A program made the translations under genes and the position numbers. 64,000 nt of DNA from Pelagibacteraceae bacterium AG-325-E08. Its GTDB lineage: Bacteria > Pseudomonadota > Alphaproteobacteria > Pelagibacterales > Pelagibacteraceae. Below, in pieces: positions 1 through 7,808 of the stretch (the stretch's first letter is position 1; every line of letters begins with the position of its first letter). Under the pieces are notes generated by a model, which ran no database searches, was not told the origin of the DNA, and was given only the letters and a program-made list of their open reading frames with translations. The stretch lies in contig QBYE01000001.1 of assembly GCA_003282985.1 (NCBI GenBank), forward strand, positions 62,001 through 126,000, given 5' to 3'.

Positions 1-841
1 CACCATGATTTGAAACCATTATACCTGTGCACCCAATATCAACTGCTCGTTTTGCATCCTCAACACTCATAACACCCTTCAATGCAAAATGACCTCCCCA
101 TTGAGAGCAAAGTTTTTCTGCATCTTTCCAGTTCATGGATTGATCTAACATAGTAGAAAAATAATTTCCAATGGACGAGTTGGTGCTCGTACCTTCTTTT
201 ACAAAATCTTGTAAGTGTGGCAATTCAAACTTACCTTTTGTTAAATAATTTATTCCCCACATTGGCTTAGTAGCAAAGCTAAATAAACTTGATAAAGTTA
301 GTTTTGGTGGAGATGTAAATCCTGTTCTCAGATCTCTTTCACGATTTCCACCTGTTATAGTATCTACTGTTAAAGCCATTACATCAAATTTAGCTGCCTT
401 TGCGCGCTCTAAACAAGAATCATTTAAACCTCTATCTTTATGGAAATAAAATTGAAACATCTTAGGAGTATCAATCATTGAAGATATTTCCTCTACACTC
501 ACTGTAGCTAATGCTGAAACCCCAAACATTGTATTGTATTTTTTAGCTGCTTTTCCAACTGCCCTTTCACCATCATAATGGAAAAGTCTTTGTAAAGCTG
601 TTGGTGCAAGATAAAAAGGTAAGTCTAGTTTCTTTCCAAAAATTGTTGTGGAAAGATCAACATCTTCAACTCCTCTTAAAACATTTGGAACCAAATCAAC
701 ATCATCAAATGCACTGGTATTTCTTGCATAAGTAATTTCATCATCAGCTGCACCATCAATATAATGAAATATGGGTGATGGTAATTTTTTTTGTGCTAAT
801 TTTCTAAAGTCACTAAAATTGTGGCAATCTTTTAATCTCAT
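1..841 (-). CDS. lldD: FMN-dependent 2-hydroxyacid dehydrogenase (L-lactate dehydrogenase-like), 3' end cut by window
   Basis: This is the N-terminal 280 residues of an FMN-dependent alpha-hydroxyacid dehydrogenase, which oxidises L-lactate or a related 2-hydroxyacid to the 2-oxoacid. The start is the ATG at 839-841. Seen in the translation: HYIDGAADDE near residues 26-35, LAPTALQRLF near 90, MFQFYFHKDR near 130, and at the window edge SNHG, whose His is the catalytic base in the family; the following Arg and the C-terminal FMN phosphate site lie outside the window. It is the last minus-strand gene after the pagL-like gene (9 bases apart). L-lactate versus glycolate or another substrate cannot be decided from this part. 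Confidence 0.88.
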   Translation of the reverse strand, partial: MRLKDCHNFSDFRKLAQKKLPSPIFHYIDGAADDEITYARNTSAFDDVDLVPNVLRGVEDVDLSTTIFGKKLDLPFYLAPTALQRLFHYDGERAVGKAAKKYNTMFGVSALATVSVEEISSMIDTPKMFQFYFHKDRGLNDSCLERAKAAKFDVMALTVDTITGGNRERDLRTGFTSPPKLTLSSLFSFATKPMWGINYLTKGKFELPHLQDFVKEGTSTNSSIGNYFSTMLDQSMNWKDAEKLCSQWGGHFALKGVMSVEDAKRAVDIGCTGIMVSNHG

Positions 842-850
842 ATTATATAT

Positions 851-1363
851 TTAAAACTTTTTAAGAAAATTAAACATATAACTATTTGCCCCAGGATTTT
901 TATCTCCTAGACTAGCATTAGATAAATGGTTGTAAGAAAAACCAAATTGACTATCCTTAGGCAGATCTAAAGAGAGTTGGACCTCGCTTTTAAACTCAAT
1001 TATATGTCCTAAATCTTTACCATCTCCCTGTTCATAAATACCAGGAGTAAAACTTGGTATCACATTTAAAGCTCCTATAGAATATTGAGCTTGCACTCCA
1101 GTATAGAAATATGCTGCATTGTCTGATGTTATTAATGCTCCAGTGATAGGTGATAAATTTCCTAAAAATGTATCTTTATTAAGATCTACATTTTGATGTT
1201 GAAGTCCAATTAAAGTTGATCTTTTACCATCATCACTAAAATCAAACATTCCTGAGTAAACATTAAACTTAGTATTATTAGTGTCGACCTTAAAATCTTC
1301 AGCATTAATAGGTAAACCTGCTACAAAGAATGCAATCAAAAGATATAAAATTTTTAGTTTCAT
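851..1363 (-). CDS. pagL: PagL-like lipid A 3-O-deacylase (acyloxyacyl hydrolase family)
   Basis: The 170-residue protein starts with a signal peptide (about residues 1-21, ending INA-ED) and has the alternating hydrophobic pattern of a small outer-membrane beta-barrel, ending in Phe. Near the C terminus, YNHLSNASLGDKNPG matches the PagL signature in which a His and a Ser two residues later form the active site with an acidic residue. PagL removes the 3-O-acyl chain of lipid A in the outer membrane. It follows ccmH by 13 bases and may be read through from the ccm operon, although no functional link to cytochrome maturation is known. Family assignment is fairly sure; activity is inferred. Confidence 0.75.
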   Translation of the reverse strand: MKLKILYLLIAFFVAGLPINAEDFKVDTNNTKFNVYSGMFDFSDDGKRSTLIGLQHQNVDLNKDTFLGNLSPITGALITSDNAAYFYTGVQAQYSIGALNVIPSFTPGIYEQGDGKDLGHIIEFKSEVQLSLDLPKDSQFGFSYNHLSNASLGDKNPGANSYMFNFLKKF

Positions 1364-1376
1364 ATGTGAAATATAA

Positions 1377-1742
1377 TTAATTTTTTTTATATATAAATAA
1401 TTTTAATATTATTGCACCACCAATTAAAAACATCAAGAGAGGTAATAACCAGAGAAAATAAGTGTTTTTACTAAATCCTGGGTCATATAAAATCCATTCA
1501 CCATATTTATCTTTTAAATAATTATAAATTTCCTCTTCACTACTCCCTTCATTTAATTTTTTTTTTACCAAGGTTTTTAAACTAATTGCAAATTCAGAGT
1601 CAGAGTCATGTATAGATTGACCTTGACAAATTAGACAGCGTAAATTTTTTGTTATTTTTGCATCCAAACTTTTAGTTTTTGCATGTACTAAATTAAAATT
1701 AAATATAATTAAAATTAAAATAAAAAATTTTAGAAATCTCAT
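1377..1742 (-). CDS. ccmH: Cytochrome c maturation protein CcmH (thiol-reductase subunit)
   Basis: The 121-residue protein has a signal or anchor helix (residues 1-21), a periplasmic helical domain with LRCLICQGQSI (redox CxxC at about residues 35-38), and one C-terminal membrane helix (about 97-117). CcmH reduces the apocytochrome CxxCH disulfide and works with CcmF in heme ligation. It has the short CcmL/NrfF-like form and lacks the TPR-rich CcmI portion fused to it in E. coli; no ccmI is adjacent. Its ATG overlaps the ccmG stop by 4 bases, so translation is probably coupled. Confidence 0.95.
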   Translation of the reverse strand: MRFLKFFILILIIFNFNLVHAKTKSLDAKITKNLRCLICQGQSIHDSDSEFAISLKTLVKKKLNEGSSEEEIYNYLKDKYGEWILYDPGFSKNTYFLWLLPLLMFLIGGAIILKLFIYKKN

Positions 1743-2257
1743 TGAATTAACTCTTTAATTTCTAGTAATGAATTTTGGTCGATTGGTCCAATAATCTTTT
1801 TAACAATCTTATTTTTATATAATAAAAAAGACTCTGGAACCCCATAAGCACCCCACTCGATTGCGATTGTTCCATCTGTATCACTAAAAATAAAATCATA
1901 GGGATTGTTTAATTCGTTTAAAAAATTTGTTGCATTTTTTTTTTTATCTTTATAGTTGAGGCCAATAATTTTTAATTTTTTTTGATTAGATAAATTTAAT
2001 AAAAACTTGTGCTCATCTCTGCAGGGGGCGCACCAGGAAGACCATATATTCATCAAATAAAATTTATCCCCTTCAAAAATATCTTCTGATTTAAAAATCT
2101 CTTCTGTTTCGAATGCTTTAGCAATAAAAACAGGAATATTTTTTTGATTGCCTATTTGAGGTTTATAAACATTAGAATTTTGTAATCCTTTATAAAAAAT
2201 TACAAAAATTACTGAAACTATAATTATTAATGAAATTGGAAAAATTTTAGTTCTCAT
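1739..2257 (-). CDS. ccmG: Thiol:disulfide interchange protein CcmG/DsbE
   Basis: A membrane-anchored periplasmic thioredoxin-fold protein of 172 residues: one N-terminal helix (about 5-22), then a thioredoxin domain with WCAPC at residues 75-79 and the cis-Pro loop in YGVPESFLL near 140. It supplies electrons to CcmH and apocytochrome c so that the heme-binding cysteines are reduced. It overlaps ccmF by 11 bases and ccmH by 4, within the ccmC-to-ccmH operon. All expected CcmG features are present. Confidence 0.95.
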   Translation of the reverse strand: MRTKIFPISLIIIVSVIFVIFYKGLQNSNVYKPQIGNQKNIPVFIAKAFETEEIFKSEDIFEGDKFYLMNIWSSWCAPCRDEHKFLLNLSNQKKLKIIGLNYKDKKKNATNFLNELNNPYDFIFSDTDGTIAIEWGAYGVPESFLLYKNKIVKKIIGPIDQNSLLEIKELIQ

Positions 2258-4121
2258 ATCTCTTTTTAAAAAAACCTATCAAACCACTTAAGCTAATTAA
2301 AAATGTAGATAGCCAAATCCAAATCATAAAAGGTTTTACTTGATATCTAATATTAAAATACTCTTGATTTTGAACAGAATTCATAGTCATAAATTTATCT
2401 TTATATAAAGTTGTTTTAATATCTGCTTCACTAGTAATGATGTTAGGTTGATTATATATTCTTAATTCAGGTTGCATAATATCTGTCTGCCCACCATTAT
2501 GCTCTATAACAAACTTGCCAATAATTGCTTTAAAATTTTGTTCATCTCTTTGTTCAATACCCTCAAAATTTATTTTTAGTGCATCATTTTCATAAGTTTC
2601 ATTAATTTTTAAATTAGTAATTATTTCTGTTGATAAAAAATTATTAAATAAAATACTTAAAATTAATAAACTAAAACTAAAATGAGCAAGATTTTGAGAT
2701 AAATTTTTAAATTTTTTTGAAAAAAAATCCTTGAGAGTTATTAAAAATAAATAAAATGCTGAGGTCACTAAAATTGTGTTGATTAGAAAGTTAATGTCTA
2801 AATTTCTTATTATAAAAGTAGATAATAAAAGAGAAATAATTAAAAATAAAATTAGGTTTAATTTATTTTCTAACTCTGATTTTATCCATTTTAATTTCGG
2901 ACCTATTGCCATTGCTAACAAAAATGGAACTAAAAATGGAATTATCAATTTATTATAGAATGGTGGACCAACAGATATTTTTTCTGAAGATAATACCTCT
3001 AAAAATATTGGATAAGTTGTTCCTATCAAAACTACTGAAAGAAAATACATCATAAACCAATTATTAATTAAAATTGATGTCTCTTTACTTAACCAAAAGA
3101 AAGAATTTGTTGTAGTTTTTTCACTTTTATAAAAAAATAAAAAAATAAAAATCGATAAAAACACTAAAATAAATAAAAAGATTAATATATATAATCCTCT
3201 TTCTGGGTCGTTAGCAAACGTGTGTACAGAATTTAAAATTCCAGATCTAACTAAAAAAGTCCCACACATACTTAGTGTAAAAGTTGCAATTGATAATATT
3301 ACGACCCAAGAAGTTAAGATTTGTTTTTTTTCCAATACTAATGTGCAATGCAGCAACGTAATAAGTGCTAACCACGGCATTAAAGAAACATTTTCAACTG
3401 GATCCCAGAACCAAAACCCACCCCAACCGAGCTCATAATATGCCCAGATTGAACCTAATAAAATACCCAAAGTTAAAAAAATCCAAGAAGTTAAAATCCA
3501 TTTTTTTATATGCTTGGCCCATGAACTTGAAATATAATTTGTTACTACCGCTGCAAGAGCAGAAGAAAATATAATTGATGATCCTACATAACCTAAATAT
3601 AAAATTGGTGGATGAATCGCTAAAGCAGGATCTTGTAAAATTGGATTAAGACCTAGTCCTTCATTTGGTATCGGAAAAATATAATTAAAGGGACTTGAAG
3701 TTTTTATCAAAAAAACAAAAAAACCAACAATAATTATCTGTTGAAATAATAAAGTTAAAATTCTGTATTTTTTTGGCTGATCATTAGATCTCAACAAAAA
3801 AAGAAAGATAAATAATGTCAAAACTAATAACCAAAGTAATAAACTACCCTCATGATTACCCCATGCACCAGATATTTTATAAAAAGTAGGCACTGTAGTG
3901 TGAGAATGATTGAAAACTGTTTCATTGCTAAAGTCAGAACTTATAAATGACTGAACTAAACCTAAAAAACTTAAACTCACGAAAAAAAATTGAAAAAAAA
4001 CAGAAAAAATAATTTTATTATCAAGTTTTGATTTACTGAGATTTTTTATAGAAAAAAAAATTATTAAGAAAGAAATACTAAATCCAATAATCAAAGAATA
4101 ATATCCTATTAAACTAGCCAA
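2247..4121 (-). CDS. ccmF: Cytochrome c heme lyase subunit CcmF
   Basis: A 624-residue polytopic inner-membrane protein, the core of the heme-ligating complex. The tryptophan-rich WWD motif is seen as WGGFWFWDPVEN near residue 235, and conserved His-containing loops such as AIHPPILYLGY (about 170) and FNHSHTTVP (about 70) surround it, consistent with the heme b and WWD heme-handling sites of CcmF. Length is close to that of other CcmF proteins. It begins 2 bases after the ccmE stop. It takes holo-CcmE heme and attaches it to apocytochromes together with CcmH. Confidence 0.96.
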   Translation of the reverse strand: MASLIGYYSLIIGFSISFLIIFFSIKNLSKSKLDNKIIFSVFFQFFFVSLSFLGLVQSFISSDFSNETVFNHSHTTVPTFYKISGAWGNHEGSLLLWLLVLTLFIFLFLLRSNDQPKKYRILTLLFQQIIIVGFFVFLIKTSSPFNYIFPIPNEGLGLNPILQDPALAIHPPILYLGYVGSSIIFSSALAAVVTNYISSSWAKHIKKWILTSWIFLTLGILLGSIWAYYELGWGGFWFWDPVENVSLMPWLALITLLHCTLVLEKKQILTSWVVILSIATFTLSMCGTFLVRSGILNSVHTFANDPERGLYILIFLFILVFLSIFIFLFFYKSEKTTTNSFFWLSKETSILINNWFMMYFLSVVLIGTTYPIFLEVLSSEKISVGPPFYNKLIIPFLVPFLLAMAIGPKLKWIKSELENKLNLILFLIISLLLSTFIIRNLDINFLINTILVTSAFYLFLITLKDFFSKKFKNLSQNLAHFSFSLLILSILFNNFLSTEIITNLKINETYENDALKINFEGIEQRDEQNFKAIIGKFVIEHNGGQTDIMQPELRIYNQPNIITSEADIKTTLYKDKFMTMNSVQNQEYFNIRYQVKPFMIWIWLSTFLISLSGLIGFFKKRYEN

Positions 4122-4123
4122 TT

Positions 4124-4543
4124 TTATTTCTCCTCTAATGCAGCTTTTACCTCAGGTGGCATATAATTTTCGTCATGTTTAGCAAGAATTTTCGTTGCTA
4201 AAAAAAAACTTTTATCTTTTAGATAACCCTCTGCTACAACTCCTTTACCTTCTGAAAAAAGATTGGGTACTGCTCCTGAGTAAGATACATTAATTTCATT
4301 TTCAAAATCTGTGATTATAAAATTTAATTTTTTCTCTTTTATAGATATAGAGTTTTTTTTGACCATTCCTCCAACTCTTATCTTATTTTTATTAGTTTCA
4401 GATAAAGTTTTAATATCTGATGGGGATTTAAAATAGACTACATTTTCTTCAAGAGATTTTAAAATGAGGAATACTGATAAAATTAGAGTAATTAAAACTA
4501 ATATTATAAAAAAAAATCTTAATTTAACTTTACGACCATACAT
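4124..4543 (-). CDS. ccmE: Periplasmic heme chaperone CcmE
   Basis: The 139-residue protein has one N-terminal membrane helix (about 9-28) followed by the OB-fold heme-chaperone domain. The histidine that binds heme covalently is H123 in [12 protein letters not shown], the HxxxY form of the motif, with the Tyr four residues later. CcmE receives heme through CcmC/D and passes it to CcmF. It lies 10 bases downstream of ccmD and 2 bases upstream of ccmF, in the classical order. Confidence 0.96.
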   Translation of the reverse strand: MYGRKVKLRFFFIILVLITLILSVFLILKSLEENVVYFKSPSDIKTLSETNKNKIRVGGMVKKNSISIKEKKLNFIITDFENEINVSYSGAVPNLFSEGKGVVAEGYLKDKSFFLATKILAKHDENYMPPEVKAALEEK

Positions 4544-4553
4544 GGTTTAAAGT

Positions 4554-4781
4554 TTAAAAATTTGATGAATTAGATAAAATTTCTTTATTAATGATTTGAG
4601 ATTTTGCAAAAGCTGCTCTTTCAGATTTTAAATTTCCAAATTTAGCGATAAATTTATTTCTCTCTCTCACATATTGAACCTTAACAACAAAGTATAAAGA
4701 TAAAAAACTTAAAAGTGTAAATATAAAAGATGATAAAACATAAATGCCATATCCATTCATAAAAAGTATTTCATTAATCAT
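4554..4781 (-). CDS. ccmD: Heme exporter protein CcmD (small membrane subunit)
   Basis: A 75-residue single-span protein with a hydrophobic helix at about residues 10-35 followed by a charged cytoplasmic tail (KVQYVRERNKF), the usual CcmD layout. CcmD stabilises the CcmABC:heme-CcmE complex and helps release holo-CcmE. The call rests on size, topology and position between ccmC (4-base overlap) and ccmE, since CcmD sequences are poorly conserved. Confidence 0.85.
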   Translation of the reverse strand: MINEILFMNGYGIYVLSSFIFTLLSFLSLYFVVKVQYVRERNKFIAKFGNLKSERAAFAKSQIINKEILSNSSNF

Positions 4782-5485
4782 AATCTATCTAAGCCTTTAT
4801 TTTTAATTTTTATCAGTTCTGTATTATATTTCATCAAAAAAATAAGTAATGAGAACAGGGCAAATGCCGCAGTCATTATAAATAATGGAAATAACATTGA
4901 TGAATGAATCGATGTTTTTGATAATATGTTAATTGAAGCAGGTTGATGGAGTGTATTCCACCAATCAACTGAATATTTTATTATTGGAATATTTATAATT
5001 CCCAAAATTGTTATTATTGAAGTAATTTTATATAATTGTTCTTTGTTTTCATAAATTCTCCAAGCAAGTAAATACATTAAATAAAATAAGGCTAAAATTA
5101 ACATAGAAGTTATTCTTGCATCCCAAGCCCACCAAGTTCCCCAGGTTGGTTTTCCCCAAATAGAACCTGTAACCAGTGCTATTATATTAAACACAAAACC
5201 TGATGGAGCTAAACTTTTTGCAATTAAAAAGAAATTTTTAATCTTAAAAATGTATCCTAAAATTGATAAAAAGGTAATTGAGGAAAAAATACCAAGTGTG
5301 ATCCAAGCTGCAGGAACATGAACATACATAATTCTTACAGCATGACTTTGTTTATAATCTTCAGGAGATAAAATTAGAGCTTCAGTTAATCCTACTGACA
5401 AAACAACAATAAATAAAAATAAAACATATTTTGGAGCTTTAGATGTAACAGAAAAGATTTTATTAGGTTCTAAAAGCTTAAACAT
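4778..5485 (-). CDS. ccmC: Heme handling protein CcmC
   Basis: A 235-residue protein with six predicted membrane helices. The WWD motif is WGTWWAWD at residues 115-122, flanked by the conserved histidines in MYVHVPAAW (H56) and LHQPAS (about 178). CcmC presents heme to CcmE. It is the first gene of the ccmC-D-E-F-G-H run. The transporter genes ccmA and ccmB that usually precede ccmC are not here; upstream lies the structured intergenic region and hspQ. Assignment is firm. Confidence 0.96.
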   Translation of the reverse strand: MFKLLEPNKIFSVTSKAPKYVLFLFIVVLSVGLTEALILSPEDYKQSHAVRIMYVHVPAAWITLGIFSSITFLSILGYIFKIKNFFLIAKSLAPSGFVFNIIALVTGSIWGKPTWGTWWAWDARITSMLILALFYLMYLLAWRIYENKEQLYKITSIITILGIINIPIIKYSVDWWNTLHQPASINILSKTSIHSSMLFPLFIMTAAFALFSLLIFLMKYNTELIKIKNKGLDRL

Positions 5486-5534
5486 AAATTTTTTTTTTAA
5501 TATTATTTCAGATTATTTATTATGAATTTAAAGT

Positions 5535-5626
5535 CTGATCAAGAATGTAGAGGGAGATAATAACGAAGGGTAATAAAAACACTCTTGATCAGGATTATTT
5601 AAATTAAAATAACCCTGTGACCAAGA
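5535..5626 (-). promoter_or_regulatory. Structured RNA region between hspQ and ccmC with two mutually exclusive stems
   Basis: Read on the minus strand, 5620-5626 plus 5607-5617 can pair with 5583-5589 plus 5590-5600 (18 pairs, 2-base bulge at 5618-5619, 6-base loop). This stem is followed by GUGUUUUUAUU, so it looks like an intrinsic terminator after hspQ. The 3' arm (5579-5592) can instead pair with 5535-5548 to give a 14-pair stem with a 30-base loop, 50 bases before the ccmC ATG. Internal mismatches on the plus strand (A-C) become G-U pairs on the minus strand in both stems, favouring minus-strand transcription. I recognise no known RNA family. Confidence 0.55.
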
Positions 5627-5659
5627 TTTGAATTAAATGTGTTTAAAAAGTGATTTTTT

Positions 5660-5980
5660 TTAATTTGACGGTTTAAAATAGCTAGATCCCTTTTTTCCGG
5701 AGAATATTTCCTCAATTAGAGGGTGTTTTATGGGTTCATCAGAGTCGTCCATTAACAAGTTTTGCTCTGATACATAAGCCTCATAAGTAATTTCATCATT
5801 TTCAGCTAGAAGATGATAAAAAGGTTGATCTTTTTTCGGTCTAACATTTTTTGGGATTGATTGATACCATTCCTCAGAATTATTAAACTCGAAATCAACA
5901 TCATAAATAACACCTCTGAACTCAAAATGTTTATGCTTTACAATGTCTCCTATTGAAAATTTAGCTTTTTGAATTGGCAT
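5660..5980 (-). CDS. hspQ: Heat shock protein HspQ (YccV family)
   Basis: The 106-residue protein has the HspQ/YccV hemimethylated-DNA-binding fold: AKFSIGDIVKHKHFEFRGVIYDVD at the N terminus (shown here in shortened form as IGDIVKHKHFEFRGVIYDVD), then QPFYHLLAE and a C-terminal segment with ISG-type HPLIEEIFSG. In E. coli HspQ is a heat-induced modulator of Lon specificity and of DnaA mutant stability. It is a single gene, divergent from the septation gene at 6070 across 89 bases, and its transcript probably ends at the hairpin region 5583-5626. Confidence 0.88.
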   Translation of the reverse strand: MPIQKAKFSIGDIVKHKHFEFRGVIYDVDFEFNNSEEWYQSIPKNVRPKKDQPFYHLLAENDEITYEAYVSEQNLLMDDSDEPIKHPLIEEIFSGKKGSSYFKPSN

Positions 5981-6069
5981 TGAGATAAGTATGGGTATTT
6001 AAAAATAAAAATCAATAAGAAAAAATATATAATTTTTGTATAAATATTATTTGTGTTAATATCTTCTTA

Positions 6070-6621
6070 GTGAATAAATCATTTTTGAAGTTTCTTACCG
6101 ATTTTGGCCCATTAGTAATTTTTTTTTACTACTACTACGATAGTGGAAAAGATTTAAAAATAGCTATTCCTCCATTTATAATTGCGACAATTATAGCATT
6201 AACTGTGATTTGGTTTTTAGAAAAAAGAATACCAAAAGTTCCATTGTTGAGTGGAGTTTTAATTACTTTTTTTGGAGGATTGACAATTTATTTTGATAAT
6301 CCAGTTTTTATTTATATTAAACCTACTATTATAAATATTTTATTTGGCCTGGCTTTAATATTTGGAAAATATTTTACTAATGAACCAGTGCTCAAAAAAC
6401 TGATGGGAAAATCAGTTTCTTTAACTAATGAGGGTTGGGAAATTTTAAATAAAAGATGGATATATTTCTTCTTTGGTCTAGCAATATTAAATGAATTGGT
6501 ATGGAGAACTCAATCTGAAGAATTTTGGGTAAATTTTAAAGTTTGGGGTTTATTACCTATAACTTTCATTTTTACAGGATTCCAAATAGGATTAATAAAC
6601 AAGTATAAAACAAATGAATAA
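6070..6621 (+). CDS. yciB: Inner membrane septation protein A (YciB/IspZ family)
   Basis: A 183-residue protein with five or six membrane helices. The N terminus FLKFLTDFGPLVIFFYYYY matches the family signature (P near residue 14 followed by an aromatic-rich helix), and FWVNFKVWGLLP near 150 is also typical. YciB-type proteins are linked to cell envelope integrity and division. The start is a GTG at 6070; no ATG gives the conserved N terminus. It overlaps the DUF2794 gene by 8 bases. Confidence 0.88.
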   Translation: MNKSFLKFLTDFGPLVIFFYYYYDSGKDLKIAIPPFIIATIIALTVIWFLEKRIPKVPLLSGVLITFFGGLTIYFDNPVFIYIKPTIINILFGLALIFGKYFTNEPVLKKLMGKSVSLTNEGWEILNKRWIYFFFGLAILNELVWRTQSEEFWVNFKVWGLLPITFIFTGFQIGLINKYKTNE

Positions 6622-6961
6622 TAATTTACGGTTAGTAGTAAACAATGTTAATGACAAAAAACTAGAAGATAAACATTTTTTTGAAAAAGATGAATTAAAA
6701 ATTATTTTGGATTTATATGCAAAAATGGTCTCTGAAGGTTCTTGGAAAGATTATGGACTTAGTATATCAAGTAAACAAGTGGGTTTTAGTGTTTTTAAAA
6801 ATGCAGCTGAAAATGCACTTTATAAAATATGTAAAAATTTTGGACCCAAGAATAAAAATCTAAAATATTTGATAACAGATACAAATGGAAAAATATTAAA
6901 AAATTCTTTTGATTTAAATATACTTCTAAAAAATACTAACTGGAAAAAACTTCAAAAATAA
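6614..6961 (+). CDS. DUF2794 family protein
   Basis: A 115-residue soluble protein matching the alphaproteobacterial DUF2794 family: FEKDELKIILDLYAKMVSEG (residues 23-42), then WKDYGLSIS, the FSVFKNAAENALYKICK segment and a C-terminal hydrophobic strand-helix. The function of this family is unknown. Its start overlaps the septation gene by 8 bases and the two appear co-transcribed, a pairing I have no explanation for. Convergent with the BI-1 gene, 2 bases away. Confidence 0.8.
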   Translation: MNNNLRLVVNNVNDKKLEDKHFFEKDELKIILDLYAKMVSEGSWKDYGLSISSKQVGFSVFKNAAENALYKICKNFGPKNKNLKYLITDTNGKILKNSFDLNILLKNTNWKKLQK

Positions 6962-6963
6962 TA

Positions 6964-7725
6964 TTATCTTCTTTGACCAAAAAGTCTTAGAAGCATAATA
7001 AATAGGTTAATGAAATCTAGATAAAGCGTTAACGCTCCCATTACAGCTTTTTTACCAATAATTTCACCTGTATCACTTGCTGCATACATATTTTTAATTT
7101 TTTGAGTATCGTACGCAGTAAGTCCGACAAAAATTAAAACTCCTAAAACTGAAATTACGAAATACATCATTGATGATTTCATGAAAATGTTAACTAATGA
7201 GGCAATAATAATTCCAATTAATCCCATCATTAAAAAAGATCCTAATTTGGTTAGATCTCTTTTAGTCGTGTAACCGTATATGCTCATTGCTCCAAAAGTA
7301 GCTGAGCAAATAAAGAAAACTCTAGTCACACTCATACCGGTATAAATCAATAAAATTGAAGAAAGAGATAAACCCATTAATGCTGCAAAAACCCAAAAAG
7401 TTGTTTGAGCTTTTGATGCACTCATTTTATTTATTCCAAAACTCATATAAAAAACAATTCCTAGGGGTGCCAACATCACAAGCCATTTAAGTCCAGACAT
7501 ATAAATTGCATTTCCCATTTGAGTTAAACCCACAATAGATCCAGCGTCATTTGTAACTACTGACATTTTAAATGTTAAAAGAGCTACTATACCAGTTAAC
7601 AATATTCCTGTTGCCATATAGTTGTAAACTTTAAGCATGTAGGCTCTTAGGCCTTCATCCATCACTACTGTTGATTGTTGAGCTGCTTTAGCTCTTCCTA
7701 AAATGCCTTTTTTATCAAATTCCAT
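6964..7725 (-). CDS. Bax inhibitor-1/YccA family membrane protein
   Basis: A 253-residue polytopic protein with seven hydrophobic segments between about residues 28 and 250 and the BI-1 C-terminal signature: GLTAYDTQKIKNMY (with the conserved Asp) and a final ALTLYLDFINLFIMLLRLFG. Family members form calcium/proton-permeable channels in the inner membrane; YccA in E. coli also interacts with FtsH. It is a single gene with an 83-base upstream gap divergent from the aldo/keto reductase. Confidence 0.93.
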   Translation of the reverse strand: MEFDKKGILGRAKAAQQSTVVMDEGLRAYMLKVYNYMATGILLTGIVALLTFKMSVVTNDAGSIVGLTQMGNAIYMSGLKWLVMLAPLGIVFYMSFGINKMSASKAQTTFWVFAALMGLSLSSILLIYTGMSVTRVFFICSATFGAMSIYGYTTKRDLTKLGSFLMMGLIGIIIASLVNIFMKSSMMYFVISVLGVLIFVGLTAYDTQKIKNMYAASDTGEIIGKKAVMGALTLYLDFINLFIMLLRLFGQRR

Positions 7726-7808
7726 AATGAGAGAAATATATAGTCTTTTACTAATTATTCAAGATGCCTTAAAAGATTAATAAAAAAAATTAACACTATA
7801 AAACCTCA

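Noticed and set aside
2776-3574. Plus-strand open frames opposite ccmF
   Set aside because: They lie fully inside the well-supported ccmF gene in another frame and show no recognisable protein features; treated as shadows.
5981-6069. Sigma-32-like promoter for hspQ (CTTATT, 18 bases, CCCATA on the minus strand)
   Set aside because: The -35 lacks the G of CTTG and the region is nearly all A/T, so chance similarity is too likely.
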